Assembly (NCBI GenBank): GCA_022496805.1
Contig: CM040102.1
Coordinates: 1,054,001-1,118,000, forward strand
Direction of reading: 5' to 3'
DNA from: Pohlia nutans
Taxonomy: Eukaryota; Streptophyta; Bryopsida; Bryales; Mniaceae
Length of the DNA: 64,000 bases
In this document: piece by piece, positions 1 to 11,485 of the stretch
Position numbering within the stretch: position 1 is the first letter of the stretch
Layout: every line of letters starts with the position of its first letter
The notes under the pieces: generated by a model
Told to the model about the DNA's origin: nothing
The model's database searches: none
Seen by the model: only the letters and a program-made list of their open reading frames with translations
Position numbers and translations under genes: made by a program

Positions 1-1
1 G

Positions 2-1309
2 CAAGCCTCCGGGAAGCGAGGCTCGGACCTCTTTGTTGCCACCACCGATGATTGGGCGCGTGCTTTCATGCAGATGACCAACTATAGAACATTTATGTGT
101 GGAGGTCCGTCTGGAACTGGTCCGTCCAAGCACGATCTAAAACTGAAGAGGGCTATGGCATCCCATGATGGCAAGAAGATCGCCGAAGCAATTAACAACA
201 TGCCTGGGGCTGCGGAGGTTTCTACACGAGTTCCACATTTGGAAGGAGAAGAGGTGTTTGGCTCGGCCAAGAGAAAGCTCGACATGCCAGTGGGTTGCGA
301 GGGAGATTCTCATCGCCCTGACAAGGTGAACTTCTCGCATCCACGTGTCCAAACACAATCTGCCGCTGCTCAAATGAACTCGGAGCAATCACCAAGATCT
401 ACTTCCCCGGTTCCATTCACTACTAGGGTGTTGGAGACTGACTGTGACTCCTCAAAATGGCACATTGCAAGGATATCTCACAAGTCCAGAAGGCAGTGTC
501 ACGCAGTACAAGCAGGGAATGGCAACAAGTGCAAGATGGTGATAGCAAAGGGCGGTAAGGCCACAGCTGCCCCAACCTACCGAGGCACTAGGACGGAGTA
601 CAAAGGGACAAAACCTCAAACCGCTGATTTCTAGTTTTGTCCTGACCAAATTGCACGATGTGTCATGGGACCAAAGCGCTTCTTTGTCATAGACCGCCCG
701 GAAATCCCTGATGTTTGGCCCGTCCTCTCTGGTACGAACCTCACGCGTGCCGAGATCCTAGAGCTCCAGGAGGCCGGGTTTCGCCTTGAGTCCACTACAG
801 CCCTTTCGCCTCGAGGCCTGTTTACGACGTCGAAGGTGTTTGAGCCGGTGCTCTGGACTCATCCAAAGCCTTTGCATGCAGACAGAGTCCCGTCTTCTCG
901 AAACGGCAAAAACGTGCGTCAAAACACCAAGGCTCCCACGGAAGCTCACCGGAATCAATGGGAGAGTGCTAGAAACGTGAAGGCAAATATCCTCCGCGTT
1001 AACCTCCTCCCCTACCCCGGGCTTGGTGCCATCATCGTGCTCCAATCCGGGGTAGAGCCCGATGATAATTTGTACAATATCACATTGTGCAATTTTCCGT
1101 CATGTACGTGCCCACATTATGCGAGCATGAATTCTGCAGCTGTTGGGAGGCGTGGCCAGTACGTCAACTGCAAGCACCTCTACTACATCTTTCGATTCTT
1201 TTGCAAGCTGGACTATAAAGTTGACACGTACATCCATGCTCCTACTCTCAGCTTGGATGAGGTCAAAAAGATTCTGCTGGCTGCTGGGATCATCAAGACT
1301 GAGGATTGA
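2..1309 (+). pseudogene. C-terminal part of MULE-like transposase with SWIM zinc finger (El-1), one in-frame stop
   Basis: One frame is open from base 2 to the stop at 1309 except for a TAG at 632-634. Coding character continues across it (FCPDQIARCV follows the stop), so I read a single gene with a nonsense mutation. Near the C-terminus is a CxC...CxH pattern (CTCP, then CKH about 20 residues on), the SWIM zinc finger typical of Mutator-like transposases. The N-terminal half lies outside the window; the matching part of another copy is at 61,595-63,745. The gene points at the TIR ending at 1775, so it sits at the transposase end of its element. The MULE assignment rests on SWIM plus the 9-bp duplications of the family. 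Other RNase H-fold transposases with SWIM are not excluded. Confidence 0.65.
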
Positions 1310-1580
1310 AGAATGAAGACCAATCGGTGTTGAGACGGGGGGACTACTACTAGAATCAATAGCTTCCTACTTTGAATAGTTGATGCCCTATTTCAAAAAA
1401 GCATGTGTATTAGAAAAAAGCAAAAAAGAAAATACTACATATAGATCCACATTATCTCTTAGTTTCCGTTCTTTGTCTCTTTTCAAAAAGCTCACATGAC
1501 GGGGTTCAATTTCACCCTGGTGCACCTATAATTTTCCATTTATTTAGACTAGACCCTAAACATTGTCCTACACTAAGTAC

Positions 1581-1775
1581 TAACCCACGGTTATAGGTCC
1601 AGCGGTCATAGGGTGCCAAAATTACTATTAATAGCAAAAATTCTAAAAATAGTATAAAACTTTCTAAAATTAGAGCCATTTTCTAAATTCAGATGGATCC
1701 TGGGCTCTAGGCTCCCCAAATCCCCGCTCTCCGCTCTTGGGCTCTCCTCCCTAGGCTCGCACGCTAGCGTCGTTG
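1581..1775 (+). repeat. Transposase-side TIR of El-1
   Basis: This segment matches 10,830-11,013 along its length. It has a cggtcatagg box, then AT-rich DNA with ctaaaa runs, then tandem CTCTCCG-type repeats, and ends with GCTCGCACGCTAGC plus GTCGTTG. The last seven bases are identical to the end of El-A at 11,013. A 9-bp target duplication would start at 1776 (cggttgatc), but the partner is outside the window. Bases 1310-1580, between the transposase stop and this repeat, look like ordinary AT-rich 3' flank with nothing recognisable. Confidence 0.6.
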
Positions 1776-2806
1776 CGGTTGATCGCAAACTCAAACTTGC
1801 CTTGTGTGGTTAGACACCCTAAACCTCAACTTTTAATAAAGAGATGCACTTGAAAAGTTTGTTTCTCTGCACACATATGATGCATGGATGTCTTGTCAGT
1901 GTGGACCTTGGAATCACCATGGACCATGGACACCGTGGGCAATCAGGGATTCACCATGGACCATGGACACCGTGGGCAATCAGGGATTCACCATGGACCA
2001 AGGTTGGATGGATATGATGCATGGATGTGTTGTTCTCTTTGAGGGACTCATGTAATAATTCGATGTTCTTTTTTTCCATGTGAACTCTGTTGTATACAAA
2101 CTGCTTAGACTTATACACGTATTGCATGCTTGTAAATTGCCTGCTTGTTTCACAATAGACCTTGGACACTGTGGGCAGTTAGTGATTCAGGCAAAGACCA
2201 TGGACCAAAGACACCGTGGGCAGTTAGTGATTCACCATAGACCTTGGACACTCTGGGCAGTTAGTGATTCAGGGATTCACAATGGACCAAGGACACCGTG
2301 GGTAGTCAGGGATTCACCATGGACCAAGGCTGGATGGATATGATGCATGGACGCGATATCCTCTGTAAGGGACTTAGTTAATACCACGATGTTCTTTTCT
2401 TTCCACACGAACTCTATTGCATACAATCTGCTTCTTATAAATGTTGGACTTGCCCACCCTTTTAATAAAGAGATGCATGTGAAAAGTTTGTTTCTCACCT
2501 GTGTAAATGATGTTTTCGATCAGGATATTCAAATTTACCACAGTAAAAATATCATAAACGACTGCATTTTAATTTTTACTGTGGTAAAAACACAGCTTTC
2601 GACGGGAATTTACCTATGGAATATTCGAATATGTCAGAGAATATTCGAATATGTTAGGTAATATTCAAATATTATGTTATTTTTAGTAAAAAATCTGACA
2701 ATTCTCCGCTCTCCGCTCTCCATTTTCCGCTCTCCGCTCTCCGCTCTCCATTTTCCGCTCTCCGCTCTCCGCTCTCCCATCCACCGCTCGCACGGTAGCC
2801 GCCCTC
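1776..2806 (+). mobile_element. El-2: transposase-side terminal fragment of a related element
   Basis: This 1-kb stretch matches 38,861-39,691 in inverted orientation. It holds tandem copies of a 37-41 bp unit (core ggaccatggacaccgtggg, 1897-2340). A perfect 17-bp inverted repeat (2534-2550 with 2572-2588) is followed by several ATATTCGAATAT palindromes (2620-2672). A tract of CTCCGCT repeats (2700-2780) leads to the terminus GCTCGCACGGTAGC plus seven bases, ending at 2806. It interrupts the transposase coding region at 2807; the expected 9-bp duplication there is tattggctg. At 1776 it is itself cut by El-1. No gene is visible. Confidence 0.55.
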
Positions 2807-3356
2807 TATTGGCTGGAATGCGAGTTCTGGAGGGAGTATTAGATGAAGAGGGAAAGGAGACTAATTTACTTGGATGTTGACATGCACGTGAGGTCGAGCG
2901 AGTTCCTCTATCAGACTCAGAAGTCAAATCAATTAATGGCTCGACAGGCTCCTGCTTGACGTTGCGAAGCTTGAGCATGATGTCAGTCACAGAACGTCCT
3001 TGGTCTGATGATTGATGACTATCGGCATGTGAAAGAGGGAGTTGAACAGTAGAACCATCTGACATGGGTGCAAGGATCTCAGTGGAAGCAGCTACTGTCT
3101 CAGGAGCTAAACCATACGCTCTATATTGCCCTGGATGGAGAAGCCAGTAGAATCCTTCTTTATCACTACACTTGGATCGCAAGACTGCCTCCTTGATGAA
3201 TCCATAGTTGGCTAAGACCTCTTCTTCCAACATGATAGACGACTCACAAAAACCAAAACGAATATGCAACAGATGGGCAGGCACTCTGACTAAACCTTCT
3301 TCACCAATCGGCACCTTCAAAGGGACATCATGACCTGCTGCAAGAATGTTGGCCAT
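2807..3356 (-). pseudogene. N-terminal fragment of MULE-like transposase (El-3)
   Basis: Reading leftward from the ATG at 3356, the protein begins MANILAAGHDVPL. It aligns without gaps over long stretches with the transposase start at 61,595: both share an IRFG..ESS..EE motif, GFY.LLHPGQY.AYGL, and an acidic DLTSESD / ELSSESE stretch. It stops being homologous at 2807, where El-2 begins, so the gene was cut by that insertion. Upstream, El-A sits between this start and gene Y. When El-A is removed, the distance from Y stop to transposase start is about 580 bp, close to the roughly 680 bp of the right-hand copy. This supports El-3 as one split element. Confidence 0.65.
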
Positions 3357-3469
3357 AGAAAGTAGGCAGGTGGACTGATGTGAATCTAATAGAACTAATA
3401 TTTGTAATACATAGATGATATTACGAATGGGGTAGTGAGATGAGAATGAAGCCAAATGCATTGAAGATA

Positions 3470-3560
3470 CGGGGGTGCTAGTATGTGAGCGCAAGAGCGG
3501 AGAGCGGAGAGCGTAGGATTTTTTGAGATTTTTTTCGCGCAGTTAAGAAAAGAACCTATG
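3470..3560 (+). repeat. MTase-side TIR of El-A
   Basis: The end reads CGGGGGTGCTAG then TATGTGAGC, followed by repeats of GAGCGGAGAGCGGAGAGCG, an A/T-rich patch and acctatgaccgtggga. The same layout occurs at 26,450-26,540 (inverted), 44,398 and 40,434. The stop of the methyltransferase-like gene lies 330-610 bp inside in each case. Confidence 0.65.
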
Positions 3561-3863
3561 ACCGTGGGACAAGGATCTATGACCGTGGGCCCATCAGGAA
3601 TAGGGATTCAGGGATTTAGGGACATAAATGTTGTATCCATGCAAACTTAGGTTGAATTTTAGATCAGTGTTTAGGGTTTAGGGGTGAGCTCAGTCGTGAT
3701 GTAGGTGAATGTTGTAGAAAGGGTATATCAATTCGTGAATGCATCAACGACCAGAGAAGACAGTGATGTGAAAATATAATGCTGCTATGAGAACCAAAGT
3801 GAAGTGGACGTTTCAGTCTCACTACCAATCATAAAATAACATAGGAATGCAAAGTACATTACA

Positions 3864-6716
3864 CTACAAGGAGTCATCAGAGGAGTCCTCATGTGTAGAA
3901 GAGGATGTTCTAGAAAAAGAGCTAGAACTATGGGTGCGAGATGACTCCGCAGCCTCTAAGTCCAAGTACTGTGAAACGCCGGTATCAGGTACTCCCTCAG
4001 TCATGTCCACGTCATCCAGGCTATTCTCTGCAAATGCCCTAGCTAGTGGCTCCACGTACACCGGGAGCTCAAATGGTTTCGGAGGACTTGGAAAGAACAT
4101 CCGGGCAGCAAAAAATGGCTTGTGTCGAGGAGGACTCATTCCAATTGAGAAGCTATAACACATATGGATAACATTAGTACATTCAGCTTCCTGAAATGAG
4201 TTCAGAATCAAAGAGCTAGGGAATTTGAATTAAAACAAACTTACTTACTCGTTTTTCTTCTCTTGACCTGCAATGGTACGACCTCCGTATTGTCTGGGTC
4301 CTGAGAACGCTTCGATCCGGAAGGCTGTGGCGATGGTAGGGTAGCCTTCGCACGCGCCAAAGGAGCGATGAGAACATCAAAGATGGCCTTGTCTTCCTCT
4401 AAAGCCACAATGTGGCGATTGACATTCCTGCAAGCATGAATGGAAGCGCCTGGAATACACATACAATGTCTATGAAAACAAGTACTATGAATAGATAGAT
4501 AGAACTTCGTCGATTAAATGTAAAAACTTCAAAGCTAGTAAGGGTTTAGGGATTCACCAGTCATGGCGTGGCAGTCTAGAACAATGTCTCCGGGCTTGGA
4601 ACAAGCCTCAATTAGAACTTGCCAAAAGCCTTTGCTCTTCTCTCGGGGTCCACGCCAGGGCTTGGAGCCGTTCATAGCTTGGTCAATTTTGGTGGTGTAG
4701 TTTTGCAGCCACTCGTCCGAACCAGGGTCCACTCCAAACTCGTTCATGGACGACACCGGATTGAACTCGAAGGAAGAATCTTCCGATCTCACCAGAAGGT
4801 AGGCACCGAATCTTTGCGTCTGTGACATCAGAAGACAATCAAAGGAAGAAACACATAAGGTTTAGGGTTTTATGGAATGATTTATATTGCATGGACATGT
4901 TGAGAGAAAGGCCTAAGCAAAACGTACCGTCAAATCCTTCTTACTCGGATGACACAAGTGCAAGCGATTCATGCAAACCCAGTTTTTCCTCTCCATGAAC
5001 CCATAACTCTTCGCATACCCGAGTACAGAAGACTTCACCACCACGTCGTAAGGGTGGATGACGACCATCGCCCCACCGTCATGAATGTGATGATCTGCGA
5101 AGTCAAATATGGCAGCCAAAGTAGCAGGATCCAACTTGTTCCAACGTGGTATGTCGTGAGAGGGGTCCGATACAGTCGGGACGCGCAGATTCTCCGGGTA
5201 GTCCACCAACAATCGGTCAACGGTGGCTTTTGCATTACGGCGACCCTTAGACACTCGATCCCGATCTCCACGATGCTGCAACAAAATTTAAGATATAGAG
5301 GTGGTTGAGTTAGAGAACACGGGGATGATTTATGCAACGAAATTTAAGTTGACAGGAGAAGAAAGAAATGTTGAAGGGTTTAGGGTACCTTCTCCAAAAA
5401 TGCCACAAGGTCTTTGAAGGCAGGAAGCGGCGGGTTGTCCTCTGGCAAGAGTGATGAGAAGGACAAATTCAGAAAGAACTCATCGTTTGTAGCGTGAGAG
5501 GCTGATGCAACTTCATCAACAACGGGTCCTTGGGTGAGTCGTTCCTGTGTAGACGAGATCACGGGTACTTTCAAAGTTTTGCCAGCGTCCTTTGGTGCCC
5601 GATTGCTTTGAGCCTCATCCACCACCGTCGAGTCGTTTGTGATGCCAACCTTGTTCTTCTCCGCTCGTTTCAATCTTGTCTTCTCATTCTTTGCTTGTTT
5701 CTTCTCGGCCTCTTTAATCCGTTTTGCTTCTTCTTTAGCAAGTCGTTTCTCAGCAGTGGCCGCCATCTGCTCCTTCTTCTTGAGATCTTGAGCCTGTATC
5801 TTTGCAATCGCTTTGGCTTTCGCGGCCTCGTCCATGGACCCGTCGACAGTGTCAAAGAGGATGATTTCCTTTGCATTCTCCGCGTAATCAAAAAGTGCCC
5901 GTTCCACGTCCGGTACGGCGTTGACACCGCACTCCAAGTACCACCCAGTGCTACGGAGATGAGATGATGTCCACATCTTCATCTGATGAGGGCTGAACAT
6001 ACAGGTGTCACTAAAGAGATCACTCCATGTCGCCAAAAAAGGGGGTACAACATCCTTTGTGATAGCCTTTTTCGGTACCAGCTCAAACATGAAGTACCTG
6101 CATAAGAAATGGTAATGATCAAATACATGAAATCAATGAAGTAATTCAAAGTAAATCAAAGTGTTGGAGTTGAAGGATATTTCGTAAACGAACCGGTATA
6201 TGACACAATTGACTAAGGAAGTTGAATCCGCATGTTCGGCGAAGTCGTCGTCCTTTTTGAAGCCGTTTCTCTTGAAGACATCTGGGAAGCCAATGTCCCA
6301 GAGCTTCATTCTCCAAATCTCGAGGTACACGTCAATTTTATCTGCAACCTCGTAATCAATCACAAGCCCATCTTTCTCTGCGATGGTCCTAAACGTGTGG
6401 ATAGCCGCGTCTATGAACTGCGGTGATCAATGTGAAGAGAATTAGCACAAGAAAGATTGAATTTCCAAAATCAACAGGTAGAGGAAGTGCATATAGACTC
6501 ACCGCTGCATACCAGCAAGCCATGTCTAGCCAATTACTCAGTATGTCCTTGGTGGTTTTGGAGCGGAACTTTCTCGCAGCCCGAGTTTGTTCTGAACTGT
6601 TCCACCACATCAACCACTGAACCTTGCTATCCGGGCTTGCGATAGAAGTCCCAATCGCTTGCAGCTTGTCAAGTTCAGAGTCGCAATGGCTTGCAGCTCT
6701 GAGAGAAAACATGAAA
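3864..6716 (-). pseudogene. Methyltransferase-like gene A (5'-truncated, seven visible exons)
   Basis: Exons (approximate, high to low): 6716-6500, 6422-6195, 6098-5377, 5280-4929, 4820-4556, 4451-4248, 4160-3864. Introns show canonical borders such as GTACGT after KKDLT and cag before QRFG. The third exon has a lysine/glutamate-rich coiled-coil-like segment. Exon four carries LLVDYPENLRVP then a hydrophobic strand and DGGAMVVIHPY. Exons five and six carry KPWRGPREKS, GDIVLDCHAMTG, ACRN..RHIVALEED. This order fits a permuted beta-class N4/N6 DNA methyltransferase: motif IV first (DYPE in place of DPPY), then the SAM-binding motif I. The ParB-like exons of copies D and E are missing; the GC-rich array begins instead. 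Visible exons have no stops. Activity is doubtful because the motif IV aromatic is absent. Confidence 0.55.
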
Positions 6717-8400
6717 ACCCGAGGGGCCTTGGGGGGGGGCGTCGCCGACGATGCCCCCCCACGGGCCCCTCGGGATTTCGCGCCATGGCGCCACGGTGTG
6801 ACGCCTTGACGCCGTGGCGTCAAGTTATCTATCAGAAAACTTGAAAACCCGAGGGGCCCCTAAGGGGGCGTCGCCGACAACGCCCCACCCGGGGCCCCTC
6901 GGGTTTTCGCGCGATGGCGCCACGGCTTGACGGCGTGACGCCGTGGCGTCAAGTTTTCTCTCACAAAACTTGAAAACTCGGGGGGCCCCAAGAGGGGCGT
7001 CGTCGGCGACGCCCCGCCTGGGGCCCCCCAGCTTTTCAAATTTTCTTCTCAGAAAACTTTCTCTCTGAAAGTTTGATGAGAGAAATATTGAAAACCAGAG
7101 GAGCCCGGGGGGGGGGGGGCGTCGCCGGCGACACCCCCCCTGGGATCCTCGGGGTTTTTGCGCCATGGCGCCACGGCGTGACGCTGTGACGCCGTGGCGG
7201 CAAGTTTTCGCAGCGAAAACTTCAAAACCCGAGGGGTCCCAAGGGGGGCGTCGCCGGCAACGCCCCCCTGGGACCCCCCGGGTTTTCGCGCCGTGGCGTC
7301 AAGATTTCTCAGCGAAAACTTGAAAACCCGGGGGGTCCCAGGGGGGGCGTCGCCGGCGACCCCCCCCCCTGGGGCCCCTCGGGTTTTCGCGCCATGGCGC
7401 CACGGCGTGACGCCGTGACGCCGTGGCGTCAAGTTTTCGCAGCGAAAACTTCAAAACCCGAGGGGTCCCAGGGGGGGCATCGCCGGCGACGCCCCCCCTG
7501 GGAACCCCCGGGTTTTTGCGCCATGGCGCCTCGGCGTGATGCCGTAACGCTGTAGCGTCATGTTTTCTCAGCGTAAACTTGAAAACCCGGGGGGTCCCAA
7601 GGGGGGCGTCGTCGACGACGCCCCCCCTGGGATCCCCCGGGTTTTCGCGCCATCGTGCCACGGCGTGACGCCGTGGCGTCAAGTTTTCTTAGCGAAAACT
7701 TGAAAACCCGGGGGGTCCCAGGGGGGGCGTCGCCGGCGACGCCCCCTCGAGGGCCCCTCGGGTTTTCACGCCATGGCGCCGTGACGCCGTGGCTTCAAGT
7801 TTTCGCAGCGAAAAGTTCAAAACCCAAGGGGTCCCGGGGGGGGGCGGTCTCCGGCAACGCCCCCCCCGGGGCCCCTCGGCTTATTAATTTTTCTTAGAAA
7901 AAATTGAAGGCCATGACGTTACGGCGTGACACTGGGCTCCAAAACCTGGGGAGCTCCAGGGGCGGCGTTGCCAGCGACGCCCCGTTATGGAAGTCTCACA
8001 AATTTTTGAAAAGGTGCTCTCAAGACCTTTCCAATGGTATATTACACGCCCCAAGCTGACAAAATCTGTGCCCGCAAGATGAAAAACCAATCCTGCAAGT
8101 AGAAAATTAAGATAAATAAAAGGCCACGGCTCCAAAACCCGGGGGGCCCCAGGGGGGGCGTCGCCGGCGACGCCCCCCCTGGGGCCCCCCGGGTTTTCAA
8201 TTCTTTTCTTAGCTTTCTGCTGGCAGGATTGGTTTTTCTTCTTGCGGGCACAATTTTTGTCAGTTTGGGGCGTGTAATATACCATTGGAAAGGTCTTGAG
8301 AGCACCTTTTCAAAAATTTGTGAGAGGCCCCTAGGGGGGCGTCGTTGGCGACGCCCCCCCTAGGGCCCCCTGGGTTTTCAACTTTTTTCTTAGTTTTCTG
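6717..8400. repeat. GC-rich hairpin array, about 13 units of about 122 bp
   Basis: Each unit is itself a long inverted repeat: GAAAACCCG, a G-run, GGGGGCGTCGCC, then the mirror GGCGACGCCCCC, a C-run and CGGGTTTTC. Units are joined by a second palindromic segment built on GGCGCCACGGCGTGACGCCG. Centres fall near 6750, 6870, 6998, 7120, 7250, 7350, 7470, 7610, 7730, 7850, 7970, 8160 and 8340. The array starts exactly where the first visible exon of gene A begins. The same junction recurs in copy B at 24,636. Open frames inside it (proline/arginine-rich) are by-products of composition, not genes. Confidence 0.8.
7987..8335. repeat. Nested palindrome of about 350 bp
   Basis: The arm at 7987-8110 (ctcacaaatttttgaaaagg...) recurs inverted at about 8205-8335 (...ccttttcaaaaatttgtgag), with a complete GC hairpin unit between the arms. 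Further diverged direct copies of the arm follow at about 8385-8500 and 8575-8690. A few arm positions differ, so this is not an assembly mirror. Confidence 0.65.
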
Positions 8401-10829
8401 CTCGCAGGGTTGGTTTTTCTTCTTAAGGGCACAATTTTTGTCAGTTTGGGGCGTGTAGTATACCGTTGGTTACGTGTCAAGAGCACCTTTGAAATGGTAT
8501 ATGAGACCGCACTAGGAGGTTATTGCTGGCTACACCTATCCCAAGGGGTCTTTAGTTAATTAGGTTTTATTTGGATTCGTTGCTCGCAGGAATAGATTTT
8601 TAATTTGCGGATAAAAATTGTTTCAGTTATGGGTGTGCAATATATTGGTGAAAAGGTCTCAAAAACACCTTTCTAATGGTATATGGGAACCCCCTTGGGA
8701 GGGTGGTGATGGAAACGCTTCGCCCAAGGGGTCTATTGGTGACGAGATTTTTTTGCTGAAGAAAGAAGTCTTATATCACTTCGAACCTTGCGCATCGGCC
8801 CTATCAAGAGGAAGTTTAGCTACACCATTGCTTGGGTCTTGAAGAGGACTAGGATTGAGAGAAAGGTAAGCAAAGCTATTTAGTTTACCTTCCTTCCTTA
8901 GAGTATTGGCATACAGGGAAGGATCTCAAGGATGATGCATGGGCAGAGAAGATGAGTCTGGGGTTATTTTATGAATACACCTCGCGAGTGCCAGGCTGAG
9001 AGTTGGGATCAGACTTGGTGGAGGGGTTTTAATACACCAAGGGAATGAAAATAGAGTATACCATGCCAATTCGGGCCACAGTGCAAGGTATACATGTGGA
9101 GATTACAGCTTGGACCATCCAGCAGGCTTTGGGCAAAGAGGGGACAAGGACACATATTGTTCATAAGGCTAGTAAGAACTTGGTCCAGAAGTATATGACC
9201 ATGTTTGGCTTGAGCAAGGCAGACCACAACACTGACAGGACCAGGATCAAGGGCTTTTAGAAGTGTACCAAGAGAGAGGAAGGGTTTTGGTAGAGATCAT
9301 ATGTGTGAAGAAGAATTCCCACTACGCAAGCACTGAGTTGCTCGAGAACATCTATCAGGCAAAGAAGAAGGGGGACAACAACTGGACACCTCTTATTCTG
9401 TCTAGCCTTAGGAGAATGCTCATCCATGTGCATACCAGCCAGACCAGGGTAATCAAGGGAGCAGAGCTGCAGATGCCATGTTGAGGAATTGGTTTCCATA
9501 TGAGTAGATAAGGAGCTAGAGCATGAGAGTTTAGGTGGGGAGCAAGATGGCACCGGGGGGCTGCCGGATGTAACACGAGTACGACCACCAAGAGGACTGA
9601 CACTAGACGTGGCTAATCGAGAAGGCTCCAAGGGGGCGTATGAGACTCAGCTGACCAGACATGAGGGGGACCAAGGGGACTCGGGAACTTGTCTTCATCT
9701 TTGTCAAAATTGACCATTTTTAACCTCGAGTCTTCATCTTCAGCTGGGCCGATGCAGTTGAAGAAGTCGGGGAAGAAAATAATGGAAGTATCACCCGTTG
9801 CACATGTAGAGCCCGGGGGCATTAGGAGAAATCTGTAGTCACAAAGGGGCCTTGGCCTTTGGCACGTGCTGAAAAATTTAGGCCAAACCGTGCACTTTAC
9901 AAGAGGGCACCAATGGTGCCACCGTGGCTGCCAACAGCGCAGTTCCGTGGGTCGCGCCAATCGACGCTGCCGACACTACCGACACTGCCGACACTGCCAA
10001 CACTGCGGCTTCCGATGCTGTCAACGGGCAGCGACTGCACCAATGGGTTTACACAGAACATGGTGCTTGGGCAGCCGGTTCACCTAACACGGGCAAGCTT
10101 AGAGGGCCCCTTTGGGACCCCATTTTTCTCCTAATATATGTTCAAGAGGCTATGGAAGGAGGAAGGAAGACCCAGATACAGAGATAGAATCTCGGAGTCG
10201 CTGGACTCCTAGGAGAAGGAGGAGGTGGAGAGAGGAATCATTGGTACCTCATGAGTAGAACAAACTCCAAAGGGGAAGGAGAAGCGCTAAGTTCGGTATA
10301 CTCGTAGGCAGGTAAGAACAGGGAGAGGCCCATATCAGCTTTCTAGTGAACCGCAGGATTCAGCAGTGTCTTGTCCTCGAGGTGCCCACCATTTAAAGGC
10401 TCTAGTCTTAACGGATCAACAGCAGAAGCGGATCCTAGTGGATCATCAGCGATAGCAAGGCTCGATGGAGCAACAAGAGGAGCAGGTTGTGGAGGCGTGA
10501 GGAGTCGGTTATGGAGTTACCCTCATACTAGGTAGAGGCAAGGACTTCACGGGAGTCAGTAAGGGCTAGTCAGGTGGCTCTGGGGAACACGGTAGAGTCA
10601 TCAAGGAGCTGGATCAGTTGGTCCAACAGTTACAGGTCGTGTTAGTGGACGCTTTGCGGGTGAAGGAGTTACTGGAGCACGAGGACAGGTATGGACCAAG
10701 CTATGGGGAGTTGGTTAGCACCAAAGTGGGTCTGGAGGAGAATATCAAGGAGGTGGGTTTGGAGGAGAATATCAACGTTTTCTAGATTGACTGCAAAATT
10801 TTACATTCTTTGCTGCAAACACACGGTCT
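8401..10829. other. Degenerate interior of El-A, no intact gene
   Basis: Diverged copies of the palindrome arm occupy the first 300 bp. After that come short plus-strand coding-like stretches without a continuous frame: 9045-9260 (IQQALGKEGTRTHI), 9263-9484 (LSSLRRMLIHVHTSQTR) and about 10,600-10,790, a heptad-like stretch (QLVQQLQ, KELLEHEDRY). They look like a decayed gene or captured element; I do not recognise the family. A short (CTGCCGACA)n tract lies at about 9965-10,005. Confidence 0.4.
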
Positions 10830-11013
10830 TAGGTGCAGCGGTCATAGGTCCCATAAAATTACTATGAATAGTAAAAAATTCTATTTTTAGAAATATTTTT
10901 TCTAAAAATAACGGCAAAACTTTAATTTAGCAAGATTGTATGCTCTCTGCTCTCCAAATCACCGCTCTCCGCTCTTACGCTCTCCATTCTACGCTCGCAC
11001 GGTAGCGTCGTTG
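10830..11013 (-). repeat. Transposase-side TIR of El-A
   Basis: It is homologous to 1581-1775: a gcagcggtcatagg box, then AT-rich DNA, then GCTCTCC repeats, ending GCTCGCACGGTAGC plus GTCGTTG. It lies next to the right copy of the 9-bp duplication TTGAAGATA (11,014-11,022). It forms the inverted partner of 3470-3560. Confidence 0.7.
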
Positions 11014-11485
11014 TTGAAGATATATACACACGTACAAGGAAATAGGAATCACAATAATTCAAGGCACCACAAGAATACATGGGTCTATGACGGCGCTTTA
11101 CACTAAAATTGACGCACAAGGTGGCTGTCAAGGGGAAATGAAAATTGCAAGGTGGAAAGACTGACAAGAGCGTTATTAGTGTACAATAAATAATTAGTAC
11201 GCCCTGATTGATTGGCATTGGTATATGCTATTCCAATTGCATTATAGGCTAAGCGCTGATGTTTGTCATCCACGACTAAACAAATAATGTGAAGTGTCAT
11301 TCAAAACATTCATAATACGAAAATGACCTCATTATGACGGTAGTTCACAATCAATCATCTCGGAAGTAGTCTTTATTCCATACATCCATTGTTTTACATA
11401 TATGACTAGATGAAGGCACAATTCGTGCAAATCCACATGAAACGATTATGACATGGATGCATATGATATTCCTCTCCATGACCTA

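Larger units (their letters stand above)
3470..11013 (+). mobile_element. El-A: complete 7.5-kb Mutator-like element carrying a methyltransferase-like gene
   Basis: The segment is flanked by direct 9-bp repeats TTGAAGATA at 3461-3469 and 11,014-11,022. Its terminal 21 bp align ungapped in inverted orientation: C....G..GCTA...TG.GAGC is shared by both ends. Both ends continue into GAGAGCG-type tandem repeats and an acctatgaccg box. Nine-bp duplications are typical of Mutator-like transposition. Inside are the 5'-truncated methyltransferase-like gene A, a GC-rich hairpin array, a large palindrome and about 2 kb of degenerate sequence. Genes X, Y and the transposase are absent, so it would be non-autonomous. 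It inserted between Y and the transposase of El-3. Confidence 0.75.

Noticed and set aside
6389..8285. Arg/Gly/Pro-rich frames of about 110-145 residues in the GC array
   Set aside because: Low-complexity readings of palindromic repeats; the real exon stops at 6716.
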